Source: Mariaggregatimicrobium sp964498785
GTDB taxonomy: Bacteria > Zhuqueibacterota > Zhuqueibacteria > Thermofontimicrobiales > Thiofontviventaceae
DNA length: 64,000 nt
Reading direction: 5' to 3'
NCBI GenBank assembly: GCA_964498785.1
Contig: CAZCJL010000014.1
Span: 1 to 64,000 of the forward strand
The notes under the pieces were generated by a model that saw only the letters and a program-made list of their open reading frames with translations, ran no database searches and was not told the origin of the DNA. Positions 8,053 to 17,613 of this stretch are shown here, in pieces. Within the stretch, counting starts at the first letter, position 1. Each line of letters begins with the position of its first letter. The position numbers were made by a program, and so were the translations under genes.

Positions 8053-9384
8053 TTACCATGTTCTGACAAGACTTGCCAAAATACCCAGTGAGTCCAGGTC
8101 ATATTTTTCAGCTTGCGGGGATGCGGGCACTTCTTCAGCTTTGCCAATCTGGATAAACCCGGCGATATTTATATCGAACATTCCCATGCGATAACCAATG
8201 CCTCCGAGAAAATTTAGCTTGGACACATCGATGTTTGTAACAGAATACGCTTCTTTTGATACTTTACCATTATCATACGAGCTGCCACATCTCAGCGCAA
8301 GCCGATCGGAATAAAGATATTCTGCCCCGATTTTAAAATAGCAACTATCACTAAATCCCATGGGCTCCTGATAATTCCAGTCAAAACCAGTCATTCCTTC
8401 GGGCAACATTCCGGTTTCTTGTAGTGGCACATCATTTATGAAGACCGGCACACTGTAATTTGTTTTTGAAACGTGTTTTAGTTTTGACCAGTGATAATAA
8501 TCGTACTCGCAAGCGATTGTCCATTTTGGCGTCATCCTATAAGACACGCCAAATGCATACGAAGCAGGCAAATAAAATTCGGTACCAGAATCAAACGCGC
8601 CCTTAAAAGTAATGGGGATTGCCGGTAGCGGCGGTAATGCATATTGTGCATATCCTTCCATTTCGCTTGTTCCGGATAACACAACATTCGTGGGGCCATG
8701 ATACGTAAATCCCAGCGCAAGCCCTGGGCTCGGTTTATAAAAAATACTTCCGGTGAACGCGTATTCTGAGCCATCCTCATCTGCATTGAGTTTAAAATCG
8801 TCAATCGTCAAAAAGTCCCTGGAAAGATCTCCGGGCAATTGCAACCGTTTTAAAATGTATTTGCCGGCGCTGTCACGTATATTTTGTTCACTAACGACAT
8901 AATAATAATTTATATTCACACCAATCGCCAACTGCGGAAAAACTTTCAACGTCAGTGTCGGAGAAAAGGACATTGTTCCGATTGCGCCCTCAATCGCGTA
9001 GCCGATATCTTTTTCCGGCCATTTCATCCCTCCGCCGGCATAAGGTGTAAAAACGCCTAAACCCAGCGTCCATCGATCATTAAGTTGATAAAAGGTGAAC
9101 ATTTCAAAGAGTGTGGCATTTATTTCGCTGGTGGCTTTTTCTCCTGCGGAATTTATGTAAGTATGAGTGGGATGGTATGATTTTCCGCATAAAATCAGTT
9201 GTCCCCTGGGAGATGCAAACGCCAGACCGGCAGCATTATAATAAATTGCAGTGGCGTCATTTGCAACGCCCACAAATGCCGTCCCCAGTCCGGCAGAACG
9301 TGCTCCGATTAATGAATTGTCCCAACCGCCCGCCATAGCTGAGGAGCACGCGACAAAAAGCAGTAACACAAATCTACCTCTCAT
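8053..9384 (-). CDS. FadL/TodX-type outer-membrane transport protein
   Basis: 443-residue outer-membrane beta-barrel of the OMPP1/FadL/TodX family, which moves long-chain fatty acids or other hydrophobic compounds across the outer membrane. A signal peptide (MRGRFVLLLFVACSSAMA, cleavage before GGWDNS) precedes the typical N-terminal hatch sequence: ARSAGLGTAFVGVANDATAIYYNPAGL-like, here with NAAGLA. Later strands contain PGLALGFTYHGP and PASYAFGVSYRMTPKW, as in the family. AGGAGGG precedes the ATG. It stands alone; the fatty-acid genes often found beside it are absent. The ligand is unknown. Confidence 0.88.
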   Translation of the reverse strand: MRGRFVLLLFVACSSAMAGGWDNSLIGARSAGLGTAFVGVANDATAIYYNAAGLAFASPRGQLILCGKSYHPTHTYINSAGEKATSEINATLFEMFTFYQLNDRWTLGLGVFTPYAGGGMKWPEKDIGYAIEGAIGTMSFSPTLTLKVFPQLAIGVNINYYYVVSEQNIRDSAGKYILKRLQLPGDLSRDFLTIDDFKLNADEDGSEYAFTGSIFYKPSPGLALGFTYHGPTNVVLSGTSEMEGYAQYALPPLPAIPITFKGAFDSGTEFYLPASYAFGVSYRMTPKWTIACEYDYYHWSKLKHVSKTNYSVPVFINDVPLQETGMLPEGMTGFDWNYQEPMGFSDSCYFKIGAEYLYSDRLALRCGSSYDNGKVSKEAYSVTNIDVSKLNFLGGIGYRMGMFDINIAGFIQIGKAEEVPASPQAEKYDLDSLGILASLVRTW

Positions 9385-9493
9385 GTCTTCCCTCCTGTGT
9401 TTAAATGAACAGCGGTGATCACTTAAAAAATAAATTGCGCTCGGCAGTAACTGTTTTCAGGGTGTATTGATCGTAACTTGTATTATAAATTAT

Positions 9494-9680
9494 CCGGAGT
9501 GAAATCCCTTTACAGCCTGTCCAGAAACTTTGGTATCGTCGGAAAAACCCTTGCGAAGGTTTCGCAATAACACAATATATAGATAAATACATGAATATGT
9601 ATCAATATACAGTTTGTCCCGTTTTGAAAAACCTTCACAAGGGTAATTCGTGGACAAGCTCTAAAAGCGATGCACTCCGG
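9494..9680. repeat. Long palindromic repeat family 1, copy A
   Basis: Outer arms CCGGAGTG (9494-9501) and CACTCCGG (9673-9680), inner arms CAGCCTGTCCA (9513-9523) and TGGACAAGCT (9651-9660), and core arms ACCCTTGCGAAGGTT (from 9547) and ACCTTCACAAGGGT (to 9644) make a nested imperfect palindrome of 187 bases. It begins 37 bases after the stop codon of the minus-strand amidotransferase gene. Related copies are at 17718-17880 and 22004-22181. No reading frame of note lies inside. It could be a MITE-like element or a REP-like 3'-end structure. Confidence 0.75.
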
Positions 9681-9716
9681 ACGCACATCCAATGTGTGCA
9701 TAAATTACTGCCTATC

Positions 9717-10439
9717 TCACCCTCCATTTAGTATCGAATATTTGCGGCTACTGGTATCAAGTTTTATTATATCATGATTATTCGTTTTTACCCACTGATC
9801 TCCGCCATAGCCCGGTAAGATTTCAGAGCTAATGATAATGAAGTTTTCATTAACAAGCATTTTAAATGTATAGTAACCAGGCTTTTTTGCATACCAGTTT
9901 ACAATATAGCTGGTTTTACCGTCAGACAAAATTGAGTTCATCCCGGAAAAATCGTTGACACGGTTTAACTTGTCTGATAAAATATTTTCATTCATCTCGC
10001 CATTGATATTAGAAATAATATAGTAGAAAAGCCGTTCGGAATCTGTTTCTCCCTGTGGGGTGTATTTATCTTCAAATGACAGATCTTCATCGACTGTTCC
10101 GTTGTGGCAAAAAATATAATTATCATACCGGAACGGATGCACATTTTCCATGCGCACCAGTCCTTTGCCATCACTTTTTTTTCGGGCGTGTAAAATAAAA
10201 AGCGGGGATTTTATGTTCTTTATTTTCTCGACGTCGGGATCTTCGTAATACGGAACAATTGATTTTTTCATTTTCAATTGATTATCAACGAGGTAGACAA
10301 CGCCCCAACCATCTCCGTGCTCAAAATCTTTGTCAATATTATTTTCATGTTTTTCGTTTTTATCGCCGGCAATCCGCTTAAAATCTTCTGCGATTGTTGC
10401 AATGTCGGTATCGCCGACTGCAATTAACATTCTGCACAT
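9717..10439 (-). CDS. Class II glutamine amidotransferase domain protein
   Basis: 240-residue N-terminal-nucleophile amidohydrolase. The chosen ATG at 10439 puts Cys at position 2 (MCRMLIAVG), which is required as the catalytic nucleophile after Met removal; a longer frame beginning 27 bases upstream would bury it. Conserved features are the HARKKSDG segment, NVHPFRYDNYIFCHNGTVDE (the Asn-Gly oxyanion region) and GETDSERLFYYI (the Glu/Asp glutamine-binding region). Stand-alone members resemble YafJ/EgtC-like enzymes, using or hydrolysing a glutamine-type amide, but the acceptor is unknown. AGGAAG lies just before the start. There is no clear operon partner. Confidence 0.87.
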   Translation of the reverse strand: MCRMLIAVGDTDIATIAEDFKRIAGDKNEKHENNIDKDFEHGDGWGVVYLVDNQLKMKKSIVPYYEDPDVEKIKNIKSPLFILHARKKSDGKGLVRMENVHPFRYDNYIFCHNGTVDEDLSFEDKYTPQGETDSERLFYYIISNINGEMNENILSDKLNRVNDFSGMNSILSDGKTSYIVNWYAKKPGYYTFKMLVNENFIIISSEILPGYGGDQWVKTNNHDIIKLDTSSRKYSILNGG

Positions 10440-10635
10440 GTTCTTCCTAACGCAGACGAGCTGCAATTAAAAATTTAAAATGAAAAATTAAAAACTCATA
10501 AAATTGATCAGATAATTTTTCTGCCAAAAAAGCACAGAATTTAACCTGTCAGGTACTAATAATTCATTTATGAACTTTTTAACCTATCAATTATAAAAAT
10601 TTCATTAATAATAATCAAGTAAAACTTGCCTCTAT

Positions 10636-10671
10636 AAAAAAAGCCGCTGCGTCTCTGTAACGCAGCGGCTT
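10636..10671 (-). terminator. Rho-independent terminator after the jelly-roll protein
   Basis: AAGCCGCTGCGT (10641-10652) pairs perfectly with the arm at 10660-10671 around a seven-base loop. On the minus strand the stem is followed by seven T. It starts 28 bases past the stop codon of the gene ending at 10699. Confidence 0.93.
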
Positions 10672-10698
10672 TAAAATCTTAATTCACAAAGTTGGATA

Positions 10699-13600
10699 TT
10701 ACTTCATGAAGACCATTTTCTTCGTTGCAACGAAGCTACCGGATTTAATCTGGTACATGTAAATACCATTGCTAACCTGGCTACCTACATTGTTACGGCC
10801 ATCCCAGGAGATGGTGTGATATCCGGCATCCATATCAGCGTCAACCAATGTACGAACTTCCTGTCCCAGAGAGTTGATAATTCTCAAGGATACCTTTCCT
10901 GCTTCAGGAAGTTGATATTGGATCATGGTTGTCGGGTTGAATGGATTCGGGAAGTTTTGAGAAAGCGCATATTCTGTTGGTACAGCGGCGCCAGCAAAAT
11001 CTTCTAATGCAGTGGCGACTAATTCAACAGAAGGATCACTTTCGTTTTCAGCATAGTCTGTCGCAGTGACGACATAGTATTTAGCATCAGCATCCGCTTC
11101 CAAGTCGATCTCTGTTGCTGACGTTGTTTCGACAGGTTCGCCATAAACTCCGCTGGTATTGCTGCGGTAAACAGAGTAGAATGACGGTTCTTCGTTTGTC
11201 GGCTCACTCCAGCTCAATTTTACCATTCCACCATCTTCGACCATTGCAAAGTTTGCAGGCGCTTCCGGTGGCAGATCATCATGAGACATACCCATAACGA
11301 CATTGGAGTTTGCGAAAACATTCTGAGCTGTGTGTGCAGAGACCATAAACGGAGTCTCCACGTCATCATAAAGTGTGGAGACGACTTTATTGTAAACCGA
11401 ATCTTTGTGAGCCGGTACAGCACAGACATATTCCCACTCTTCCTCAGTTGCACCGTTTACAACACGGGCGCCCGGAGTAATTCCCTCGAGATTGGAGATC
11501 ATGTCTTGCATATCAGTAGCGACTCTAACAACTTGTTTGCCTGTTTCTTGCTCGGCCGGTTCCACAACACCTCTCCAGACATGATAGACAGCAATTGGTA
11601 CGCCGTGCAACATGCCATCATTGGGAGAAGCATTCCATTTTACACGAACTTGTTTACCCTGATCGCCAGCGACATCTGCCGCTTCGACCAGATCGGCTGC
11701 TTTCAGACCGTTACCGGAGACAGCGACTTTCCAGAGAATCCAGTTACCATCATCAACAGCGCGATAGCGGAAACGTAATTTCACATGATGTCGTCCGGCG
11801 ACATACGGCGTCAGATCCACATGAGCAGGATTCATACCGGCTCTGAAAAATGCAGCTCCGCCGTAATCAGTACCTGTTTGCGCATCAAATCCCCGGATAC
11901 GTTCAAAAACCGGAGTCCAGCACGTACCACAGTTCGTGCTTACATCGACGGTAAAATGAGTGAACGCGAAACCGGCAACGCCCATGCCGTAGAAATTCAA
12001 CGCTGCGCCATCGGTAATATAGCTAAAATCAAGACCATCGATAACAAGCCATTCATCCTGCGGACGGCCCAGTGAATCGTAGGCTACATGTGCGCCATAC
12101 AGGAAAGCGCCAAAATATGACGGAGCCCATAATTCCATACCAAGATTCCATGTCTGAACGCCTGGTTCTGACTGAGAATGGACTTTGAATCCCAAACCTG
12201 ATAATGTCGCAGCAGTTTCATCCGGTGCCTGATCATCTAATTGTGCAGTGAATAACTGGTGTTCACCGGTCACGTAGAACATGTTATAAAAAGAACCAAC
12301 CTGGTCTGTGGTATCGTTTTCAGCAACAATATCACCGGGCATTCGAGTCCAGGCGACCAAATGATACAGGCCAGGTTCTTTCGGGGTCCATGCTGTCAGC
12401 GCAGGAACGGTTGCAACCATGTCTGGCTCTAACGTCCCGGAAAAGCTACCAACAACACTGCCCAGCGGATTGCCAGCAGCATCTTGAATTCGGCCTTGCC
12501 ATGTGAAGGCACTCTGAGCTTCAGTACCAGCGTTTAAAACATTTAATTCGAAAATAATTGGCTCCTCCTGTTTCACGAAACAGGGGTCTTCAATATTTAA
12601 AGCTGCTAAATCAATCGGAGGTCTGCCAACGCCCCAGACGCCAAAATCGTCAAAATAAAAACCGCGACCAGCGGGTACCCCGGCACGGTTCCAGCCGTCA
12701 GTGCTAGCAACCAGAGCGAAACGAACAGTAATTCCGGCAAATTGAGTTACATCCAGAAAACCGTTAAAAATTGAGTTGGGGTCTTGCAAATACCATGTCG
12801 ACTCTGAATGACCACCACGGTCATAGTCATAATGCATTCTCGCCCATGCCAGCGGATTAATCACAGGTTCTAATGCCAGTTGCGTATCGCCACCGTCGTC
12901 AAACAAGAAAGTAGTGGCATCATCAGCAATTTCAATATTATCAATATGCCAGCCAAATTTAGCTTGATATCCACCATCTGATTCAAAACGCCAGCGTACG
13001 ATTGTTTCGGCGCTTGCAAACGCGGTAATATCGAATTCTGCATCTGCATAAGCAACTTCTGTTTTTTCCTCAGAGTAGACAGCTAATGTAGTCCATGTTG
13101 CACCGCCATCAGCGCTAACTTCAACGTAACCATAATCAAAGGCATCTTCAATACTGTCAAAATTTTTGAATGTTAACGTTACATCGCCTGTAGCGCCGGA
13201 TAAATCCAGCACCGGTGTTCTTAATTCCTGTCGAGTATCATCAATATAGGTTTCGGTTTCATCAACACCACAGAACCAGCTCATTCCTTCAAAAGCATTG
13301 CTTTCCGAAGTATGCCACAGGTTTTCGCCAGGGAATGGCGCTTCAATATGAGCTTCGTAAACATCGTAAACATAACCGTCACCAGGAGCGGTGTTGGGTG
13401 TGTCAACATCATACCAGTAAGATACATATAACTGATTTAATACATCACCATCTAAATCAGTTGGTAATTCAACCGGAGGAGAGACAATACGTGTGAGGAT
13501 GGGAGCTGCCGATTCTGCATCATTGGCTGCATCATCCGGAACCCACCAGGAGTGACCTTCACTATGATAATTATCTGTTACCCACTCAAAACCGGCGCCA

Positions 13601-13830
13601 AGTCCCATGTTTTCGGATACCCATTCGCCGTCTGCCCCTTCAAAATCCGTAAAATAAATAGCAACATCTTCTGCTGCTTTGCCTGTTTGCTGCATATATT
13701 CCAGAACTTTTCCCGGAATATGTTTTATTGCTTTCTTTGCCGGAGCTTCTTTATCTTTTGCAGATACCCCAACAACCAGGAAAACAATAACAAACATCAT
13801 GATACTGAGTGTAAGTAGCTTCTTAGTCAT
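10699..13830 (-). CDS. Large secreted immune-inhibitor-A-like protein with T9SS sorting domain
   Basis: 1043-residue exported protein with a signal peptide (cleavage probably after VGVSA). Two stretches, roughly residues 55-310 and 320-400, resemble MAM/jelly-roll modules found beside M6 proteases (YFTDFEGADGEWV, DYGYVEVSADGGATWTTL, GWHIDNIEIADD). A CARDB-like region, a further jelly-roll and a fibronectin type III-like domain (PPEAPANFAMVEDGG) follow. The C-terminus is a T9SS type A sorting domain: QNFPNPFNPTTMI, then SWDGRNNVGSQVSNGIYMY and a terminal KKMVFMK. I see no HExxH or other protease site, so this is probably a binding or structural protein. AGGAGG precedes the ATG; a consensus promoter lies 190-215 bases upstream and a strong terminator follows, so it is monocistronic. 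Confidence 0.85.
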   Translation of the reverse strand: MTKKLLTLSIMMFVIVFLVVGVSAKDKEAPAKKAIKHIPGKVLEYMQQTGKAAEDVAIYFTDFEGADGEWVSENMGLGAGFEWVTDNYHSEGHSWWVPDDAANDAESAAPILTRIVSPPVELPTDLDGDVLNQLYVSYWYDVDTPNTAPGDGYVYDVYEAHIEAPFPGENLWHTSESNAFEGMSWFCGVDETETYIDDTRQELRTPVLDLSGATGDVTLTFKNFDSIEDAFDYGYVEVSADGGATWTTLAVYSEEKTEVAYADAEFDITAFASAETIVRWRFESDGGYQAKFGWHIDNIEIADDATTFLFDDGGDTQLALEPVINPLAWARMHYDYDRGGHSESTWYLQDPNSIFNGFLDVTQFAGITVRFALVASTDGWNRAGVPAGRGFYFDDFGVWGVGRPPIDLAALNIEDPCFVKQEEPIIFELNVLNAGTEAQSAFTWQGRIQDAAGNPLGSVVGSFSGTLEPDMVATVPALTAWTPKEPGLYHLVAWTRMPGDIVAENDTTDQVGSFYNMFYVTGEHQLFTAQLDDQAPDETAATLSGLGFKVHSQSEPGVQTWNLGMELWAPSYFGAFLYGAHVAYDSLGRPQDEWLVIDGLDFSYITDGAALNFYGMGVAGFAFTHFTVDVSTNCGTCWTPVFERIRGFDAQTGTDYGGAAFFRAGMNPAHVDLTPYVAGRHHVKLRFRYRAVDDGNWILWKVAVSGNGLKAADLVEAADVAGDQGKQVRVKWNASPNDGMLHGVPIAVYHVWRGVVEPAEQETGKQVVRVATDMQDMISNLEGITPGARVVNGATEEEWEYVCAVPAHKDSVYNKVVSTLYDDVETPFMVSAHTAQNVFANSNVVMGMSHDDLPPEAPANFAMVEDGGMVKLSWSEPTNEEPSFYSVYRSNTSGVYGEPVETTSATEIDLEADADAKYYVVTATDYAENESDPSVELVATALEDFAGAAVPTEYALSQNFPNPFNPTTMIQYQLPEAGKVSLRIINSLGQEVRTLVDADMDAGYHTISWDGRNNVGSQVSNGIYMYQIKSGSFVATKKMVFMK

Positions 13831-14016
13831 GTGTTCCTCCTGACATTAAATAAATTGATTTAATTAGTAATTAAATTATTCAAATACCTGATAAATTAAA
13901 AAGAATCGACCACCTCCTTAATTTTTTTTAAATTTTTTTCAATTAAAATGCTCACAATTTATGAGAACAGAGATACAATTTTATCCTACTTTTTTCAGTA
14001 AAAACAGTGATTTTGT

Positions 14017-14045
14017 ATAATACAAAATTTTTATTATATTGTCAA
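14017..14045 (-). promoter_or_regulatory. Consensus sigma70 promoter for the 1043-residue secreted protein
   Basis: On the minus strand: TTGACA (14040-14045), a 17-base spacer, TATTAT (14017-14022). It would give a leader of about 180 bases. The leader contains an extra Shine-Dalgarno-like AAGGAGGTG at 13911-13919, far from the start codon, besides the one used. Confidence 0.75.
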
Positions 14046-14209
14046 GATTTTTTTAATGCTTTGGTCAACTAATTTATTTAATTTCAATTCAATACAGTTA
14101 AACAAAAATTTATTTATAGCACATTAGATGAATTAAATTTCTTTTTGATTCATTTGTGCAAAAAAAGAATGCCTGTAACAAAAGTAACTTAATTATAATT
14201 TTTATCAAA

Positions 14210-14354
14210 TGACCTTATGAATTCGTCATGATTTTAATTTTGACAGGATAATCATGTTATATGCAGATGCGATTGGGCGGACATGATTATTTTTTTTTAA
14301 ATCCAGTTTATCCTGTCAAATAATTAGCTTTTCAATGGTTAACCTGTCATTTGG
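14210..14354. repeat. Palindromic intergenic repeat family 2, copy 1
   Basis: Arms TTTGACAGGATAA (14239-14251) and TTATCCTGTCAAA (14308-14320) are perfectly complementary; an inner pair ATCATGT/ACATGAT nests inside. Flanks TGACCTTATGAATTCGTCA on the left and TTTTCAATGGTTAACCTGTCA on the right are also found around the copy at 28942-29056, which shows this is one dispersed element rather than a local hairpin. It lies in the 639-base gene-free stretch 13831-14469, which otherwise holds the promoter at 14017-14045 and the palindrome at 14405. Confidence 0.75.
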
Positions 14355-14404
14355 CCTTATCGTATTACAATTGAACTTTTGCATTTTTGTGCAAGACTTT
14401 TGAT

Positions 14405-14437
14405 ACCCTTTCAAAGGTTTGAAACCTTTGAAAGGGT
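14405..14437. repeat. Perfect 16-bp palindrome after the first subtilase
   Basis: ACCCTTTCAAAGGTTT and its exact complement are separated by a single G. It starts 33 bases downstream of the subtilase stop codon. There is no U-run. The arm motif ACC-CTT-AAGG-TT resembles the core of repeat family 1 (ACCCTTGCGAAGGTT), so it may be a minimal relative. Confidence 0.7.
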
Positions 14438-14469
14438 GTTTCTACATTGCGGCTCGCCGCGCTGGGATA

Positions 14470-17400
14470 CTATTGAATTAATATCATTTTTCGTGATTTT
14501 ATGAATTGCTGTGTTCTAATTGAATAAAAATAAATTCCGCTCGGCATCAAGTTTCCAACATCATCACGGCCATTCCAGTTTAATTTGTGCGTACCGGCTG
14601 ACACTTTCTGATTTACCAGTGTTTTTACCCGCTGTCCCAATACATTATAAATATAAATTTCAACGTCCATTTCCCTGGGAATCTGACAGGAAAATCGCGT
14701 ATGACTGAAGCCGGTGGCAGCGAACGGATTGGGATAATTTTCACTTAGCGAAAATGTTAACGGAGAACTGGTTTCTTCATTATTTTTTGCCATGACGCTT
14801 GTTTTGCCAAATAACCAATTCAACACGGCTTTTAACACGTCTTCCCGTGTATTGAATGGCAATCCGGGTCTGGTATTCACCGCTTCAAAACCAAAGCTGA
14901 AGAATACAACTCTGGAATGATTTTGCGGATCAACGACGCGCACGCCTGCTGTTAATACATTTGTCGTATCATACATTACGCAAGAAAATGCCAGGCTATC
15001 CGGTTCAATCAAATCACGGGATGTTTGATTATTTGCGCCGTATTGACCCGCAGTAATTAAAATCAATCCATTTCCAACAGGATCACCAGTTATTCCGTCA
15101 ATTGTCGGGTCATTAATATTTGCAGTAAAAGAAACATGAAGTCGATCTGTTAAAAATTGAGATTCAGCCAGCGACTCAGCGATATTCTGGCCGGACATAA
15201 AAAGCCTGCCTCCGCGGTCGAGATAATCGCCAATACTCTCCTGATTTTTCGGAGAAATCGCATCGAACACAGCATCGCCGGTATACCATACAACTGCGCC
15301 GGCGTCAAAAAGCTGCATATCCTGTTTGGCAATAGCGCCATTCTTTAACGTTTCCCAGACAGCGTAATCCAGTCCGAGACTATCCATTGCTGTTTTATAG
15401 TAATTTACATGAAATGCGAACGGATCGTCATTTACGATCAAAATATTTGCGGGAGTTAAATCCGCGTTAAGAACCGTTATTGAATCAGATGAGATCGATA
15501 TATTTGTATGTTGGATTTCAGGATACGGAAGCACCGGAGTAATGGTGACATTGTGCTCCACAGGCATTAACAGAGCAGAGAATTCTCCGGTGGCAGCATT
15601 CGTCGACACAATGACCGGATCGATACTGTATGGTTGGTTTGCGAGCTCAAATTCAATTTCCGCAGCGATTCCCTCTCCGGACACACTATCTTTTACAACA
15701 CCGGTTACTGGCGCAGTGGACACAAAAGAACGAACAGCGCTCAAAATATCCAGTTTACCAGCTCCCCATTCGATATTGGAAACGTCACCGGTAAACAAAT
15801 CTGCACGTGCCGAATCCATAAGAATCTTTTTCACCTGTCCCGGCTTTAATGTGGGATCAGCCTGAAGCAGTAATGCCGCGGCTCCAGCGACGAACGGCGT
15901 TGACATGCTGGTACCGCTTAACTGCGTATGTAAATCATCTCCTGCCGGATCATTCTCTGATTGCGATGACAGCACGGAAATGATCCCACCGCCAAGTGAT
16001 GTGATATCTGGTTTTAATGCTCCGTCACGGCGGGGACCACGGGAACTAAAATCCGAGATATCATCCATGGATCCGGTGCGATTATTGTAAGAACCAACGG
16101 TAATTGCCGAATCGGCACAGGATGGCATACCCAATGTTTCCTGATAATCCACGTGGCGTGTAAAGCGCACCGGGTCGTTTCGTTCGAACCAGGCATCGAT
16201 TTCTCCGCCATCCGGCAGACCATTGCCCGGGAACTGCGTAAATTTTACGCGCCAGGTTCCCCGCTTGATTTCGGTTGCCTCAGTGCCATTGTTATCAATA
16301 ATGATCATAATGCGATTATCCATATTCAAGGGCGAATACAACTCGCTGATAACGGAAATACGGCCATCAGCCGTGTCAAACGTTCTGTTTTGCAAGATGC
16401 TTACTTTATCCTGATAACCGATAGTCGGTCCGCCAACCTGCACTTCGAGATAATCATTTGTCTCAAACCAGATATCCATTTCGATGTCATTACCGGAGAT
16501 ATCGCCTTCGGCAGCAATATTAAACACCAACGTAACACCACTATCCGGATCGACGAATGCTTCTGCATGTAGCCGATCATTACCATAATTGCCCGCAGAA
16601 ACAACGATAATGGAACCATCAGCAACATCATTATTGATTGCCTGTTCAAAAAGCGATGTCCCGTCATGAGGACCCATCGTTGTTCCCTGGCTCGTGTTAA
16701 TAACATGGCGCATGTTTAATTCATTGGCTTTGCCGCGAATATAATCATACCCGTCCAGGGTGCCACGCGTTGTTTGCCCGCGGTTGAATAAATCTTCTCC
16801 GTTATTTTTCACCATAATGATATTCGCATCCGGTGCAACTCCTTTAAATTTCCCGGTCGAGGAGCCATCGCCCACAGCGATACCTGCGACGTGGCTTCCG
16901 TGTCCGTTTTCATCTTTATGGTTAATACTGCCCGAATTTATTTTATCGTGATTGAACTCGGCACCATAATTAAATCCAGCAGGACGAGTACCGCCTAATG
17001 AATGATCCCAGATATATAAAATCCGTGAATCCCCATTTTCATCCTTAAAATCCTCGTGTTCAAAATCAATTCCAGTATCAGTGAACCCAATGATCACGCC
17101 TTTTCCGGTTAAATTCGCAGGCGCTGCCAGATCATGTAATATGGCCGCTCCGGTTTTGGGCAGTGCAAACTCCAGATTATTCTCCATGGATCGGGACGCT
17201 TCTATATAAACAACATGTTCTTTCTCTGCTAATTCAGGTATGGAGATGACCGGTAATATGGCGGTATAAATATCGCCGTGTTGTGAACCGACCGTTCCTC
17301 CAAGGGATTCCACAGCCGTGCGGACATCATCAGATGATTTTATAAGAATACCAACCACTGATTTACGCGGTTCATTTTCTCTTATGGCACAATCTATTGA

Positions 17401-17568
17401 TGAAGAAACAGCGGGTAAGCGTTTTTCAATTTTATCGAATAATAAAAATAATGCAGGGTCAATTTTTCGTTTCGTTTGTTGTGTAAGCGCTGCGAAAGCT
17501 GTTTGGAGGAAAAATAAAATTAGAATCAGCAAGATCGAATAAAACAACCACCCGGAATTTCTATTCAT
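14470..17568 (-). CDS. Secreted subtilase (S8) with T9SS sorting domain
   Basis: 1032-residue serine peptidase. A signal peptide (FYSILLILILFFLQTAFA) is followed by a prosegment and an S8 domain with the catalytic triad D164 (GFTDTGID), H223 (NGHGSHVAG) and S554 (SGTSMSTPFVAG); the oxyanion Asn is in VVSAGNYGN. A large insert with PPC/jelly-roll character lies between His and Ser. A carboxypeptidase-regulatory-like segment follows, then a GATase-like domain near residues 707-918 (ILIVNDDP through MSGQNIAESLAES) that recurs in three other proteins here. The C-terminus is a T9SS type A sorting domain (ENYPNPFAATGF, LNWNGRDDVGNLMPSGIYFY). It starts at ATG with AAGGAGGTG just upstream. It is probably secreted and surface-bound and acts on extracellular protein. 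Confidence 0.92.
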   Translation of the reverse strand: MNRNSGWLFYSILLILILFFLQTAFAALTQQTKRKIDPALFLLFDKIEKRLPAVSSSIDCAIRENEPRKSVVGILIKSSDDVRTAVESLGGTVGSQHGDIYTAILPVISIPELAEKEHVVYIEASRSMENNLEFALPKTGAAILHDLAAPANLTGKGVIIGFTDTGIDFEHEDFKDENGDSRILYIWDHSLGGTRPAGFNYGAEFNHDKINSGSINHKDENGHGSHVAGIAVGDGSSTGKFKGVAPDANIIMVKNNGEDLFNRGQTTRGTLDGYDYIRGKANELNMRHVINTSQGTTMGPHDGTSLFEQAINNDVADGSIIVVSAGNYGNDRLHAEAFVDPDSGVTLVFNIAAEGDISGNDIEMDIWFETNDYLEVQVGGPTIGYQDKVSILQNRTFDTADGRISVISELYSPLNMDNRIMIIIDNNGTEATEIKRGTWRVKFTQFPGNGLPDGGEIDAWFERNDPVRFTRHVDYQETLGMPSCADSAITVGSYNNRTGSMDDISDFSSRGPRRDGALKPDITSLGGGIISVLSSQSENDPAGDDLHTQLSGTSMSTPFVAGAAALLLQADPTLKPGQVKKILMDSARADLFTGDVSNIEWGAGKLDILSAVRSFVSTAPVTGVVKDSVSGEGIAAEIEFELANQPYSIDPVIVSTNAATGEFSALLMPVEHNVTITPVLPYPEIQHTNISISSDSITVLNADLTPANILIVNDDPFAFHVNYYKTAMDSLGLDYAVWETLKNGAIAKQDMQLFDAGAVVWYTGDAVFDAISPKNQESIGDYLDRGGRLFMSGQNIAESLAESQFLTDRLHVSFTANINDPTIDGITGDPVGNGLILITAGQYGANNQTSRDLIEPDSLAFSCVMYDTTNVLTAGVRVVDPQNHSRVVFFSFGFEAVNTRPGLPFNTREDVLKAVLNWLFGKTSVMAKNNEETSSPLTFSLSENYPNPFAATGFSHTRFSCQIPREMDVEIYIYNVLGQRVKTLVNQKVSAGTHKLNWNGRDDVGNLMPSGIYFYSIRTQQFIKSRKMILIQ

Positions 17569-17613
17569 CCGGCACCTCCTTTTCGTGATCAGAAAATTTA
17601 TTCAATAATTGTT

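Noticed and set aside
10465..10540. AATTAAAAATTT-type simple repeat upstream of the amidotransferase
   Set aside because: Short AT-rich simple sequence without structure beyond base composition.
10541..10600. Possible third copy of palindromic repeat family 2 (TTAACCTGTCA, TTAACCTATCA)
   Set aside because: Only two short words match; the paired GACAGGAT/ATCCTGTC arms are absent.
11281..11778. Plus-strand 165-residue open frame opposite the jelly-roll protein
   Set aside because: It is antisense to a strongly supported T9SS protein and shows no domain, start signal or recognisable composition.
10699..13830. Assignment of the 1043-residue protein as an active M6 protease
   Set aside because: The immune-inhibitor-like modules are present, but no HExxH zinc site is found.
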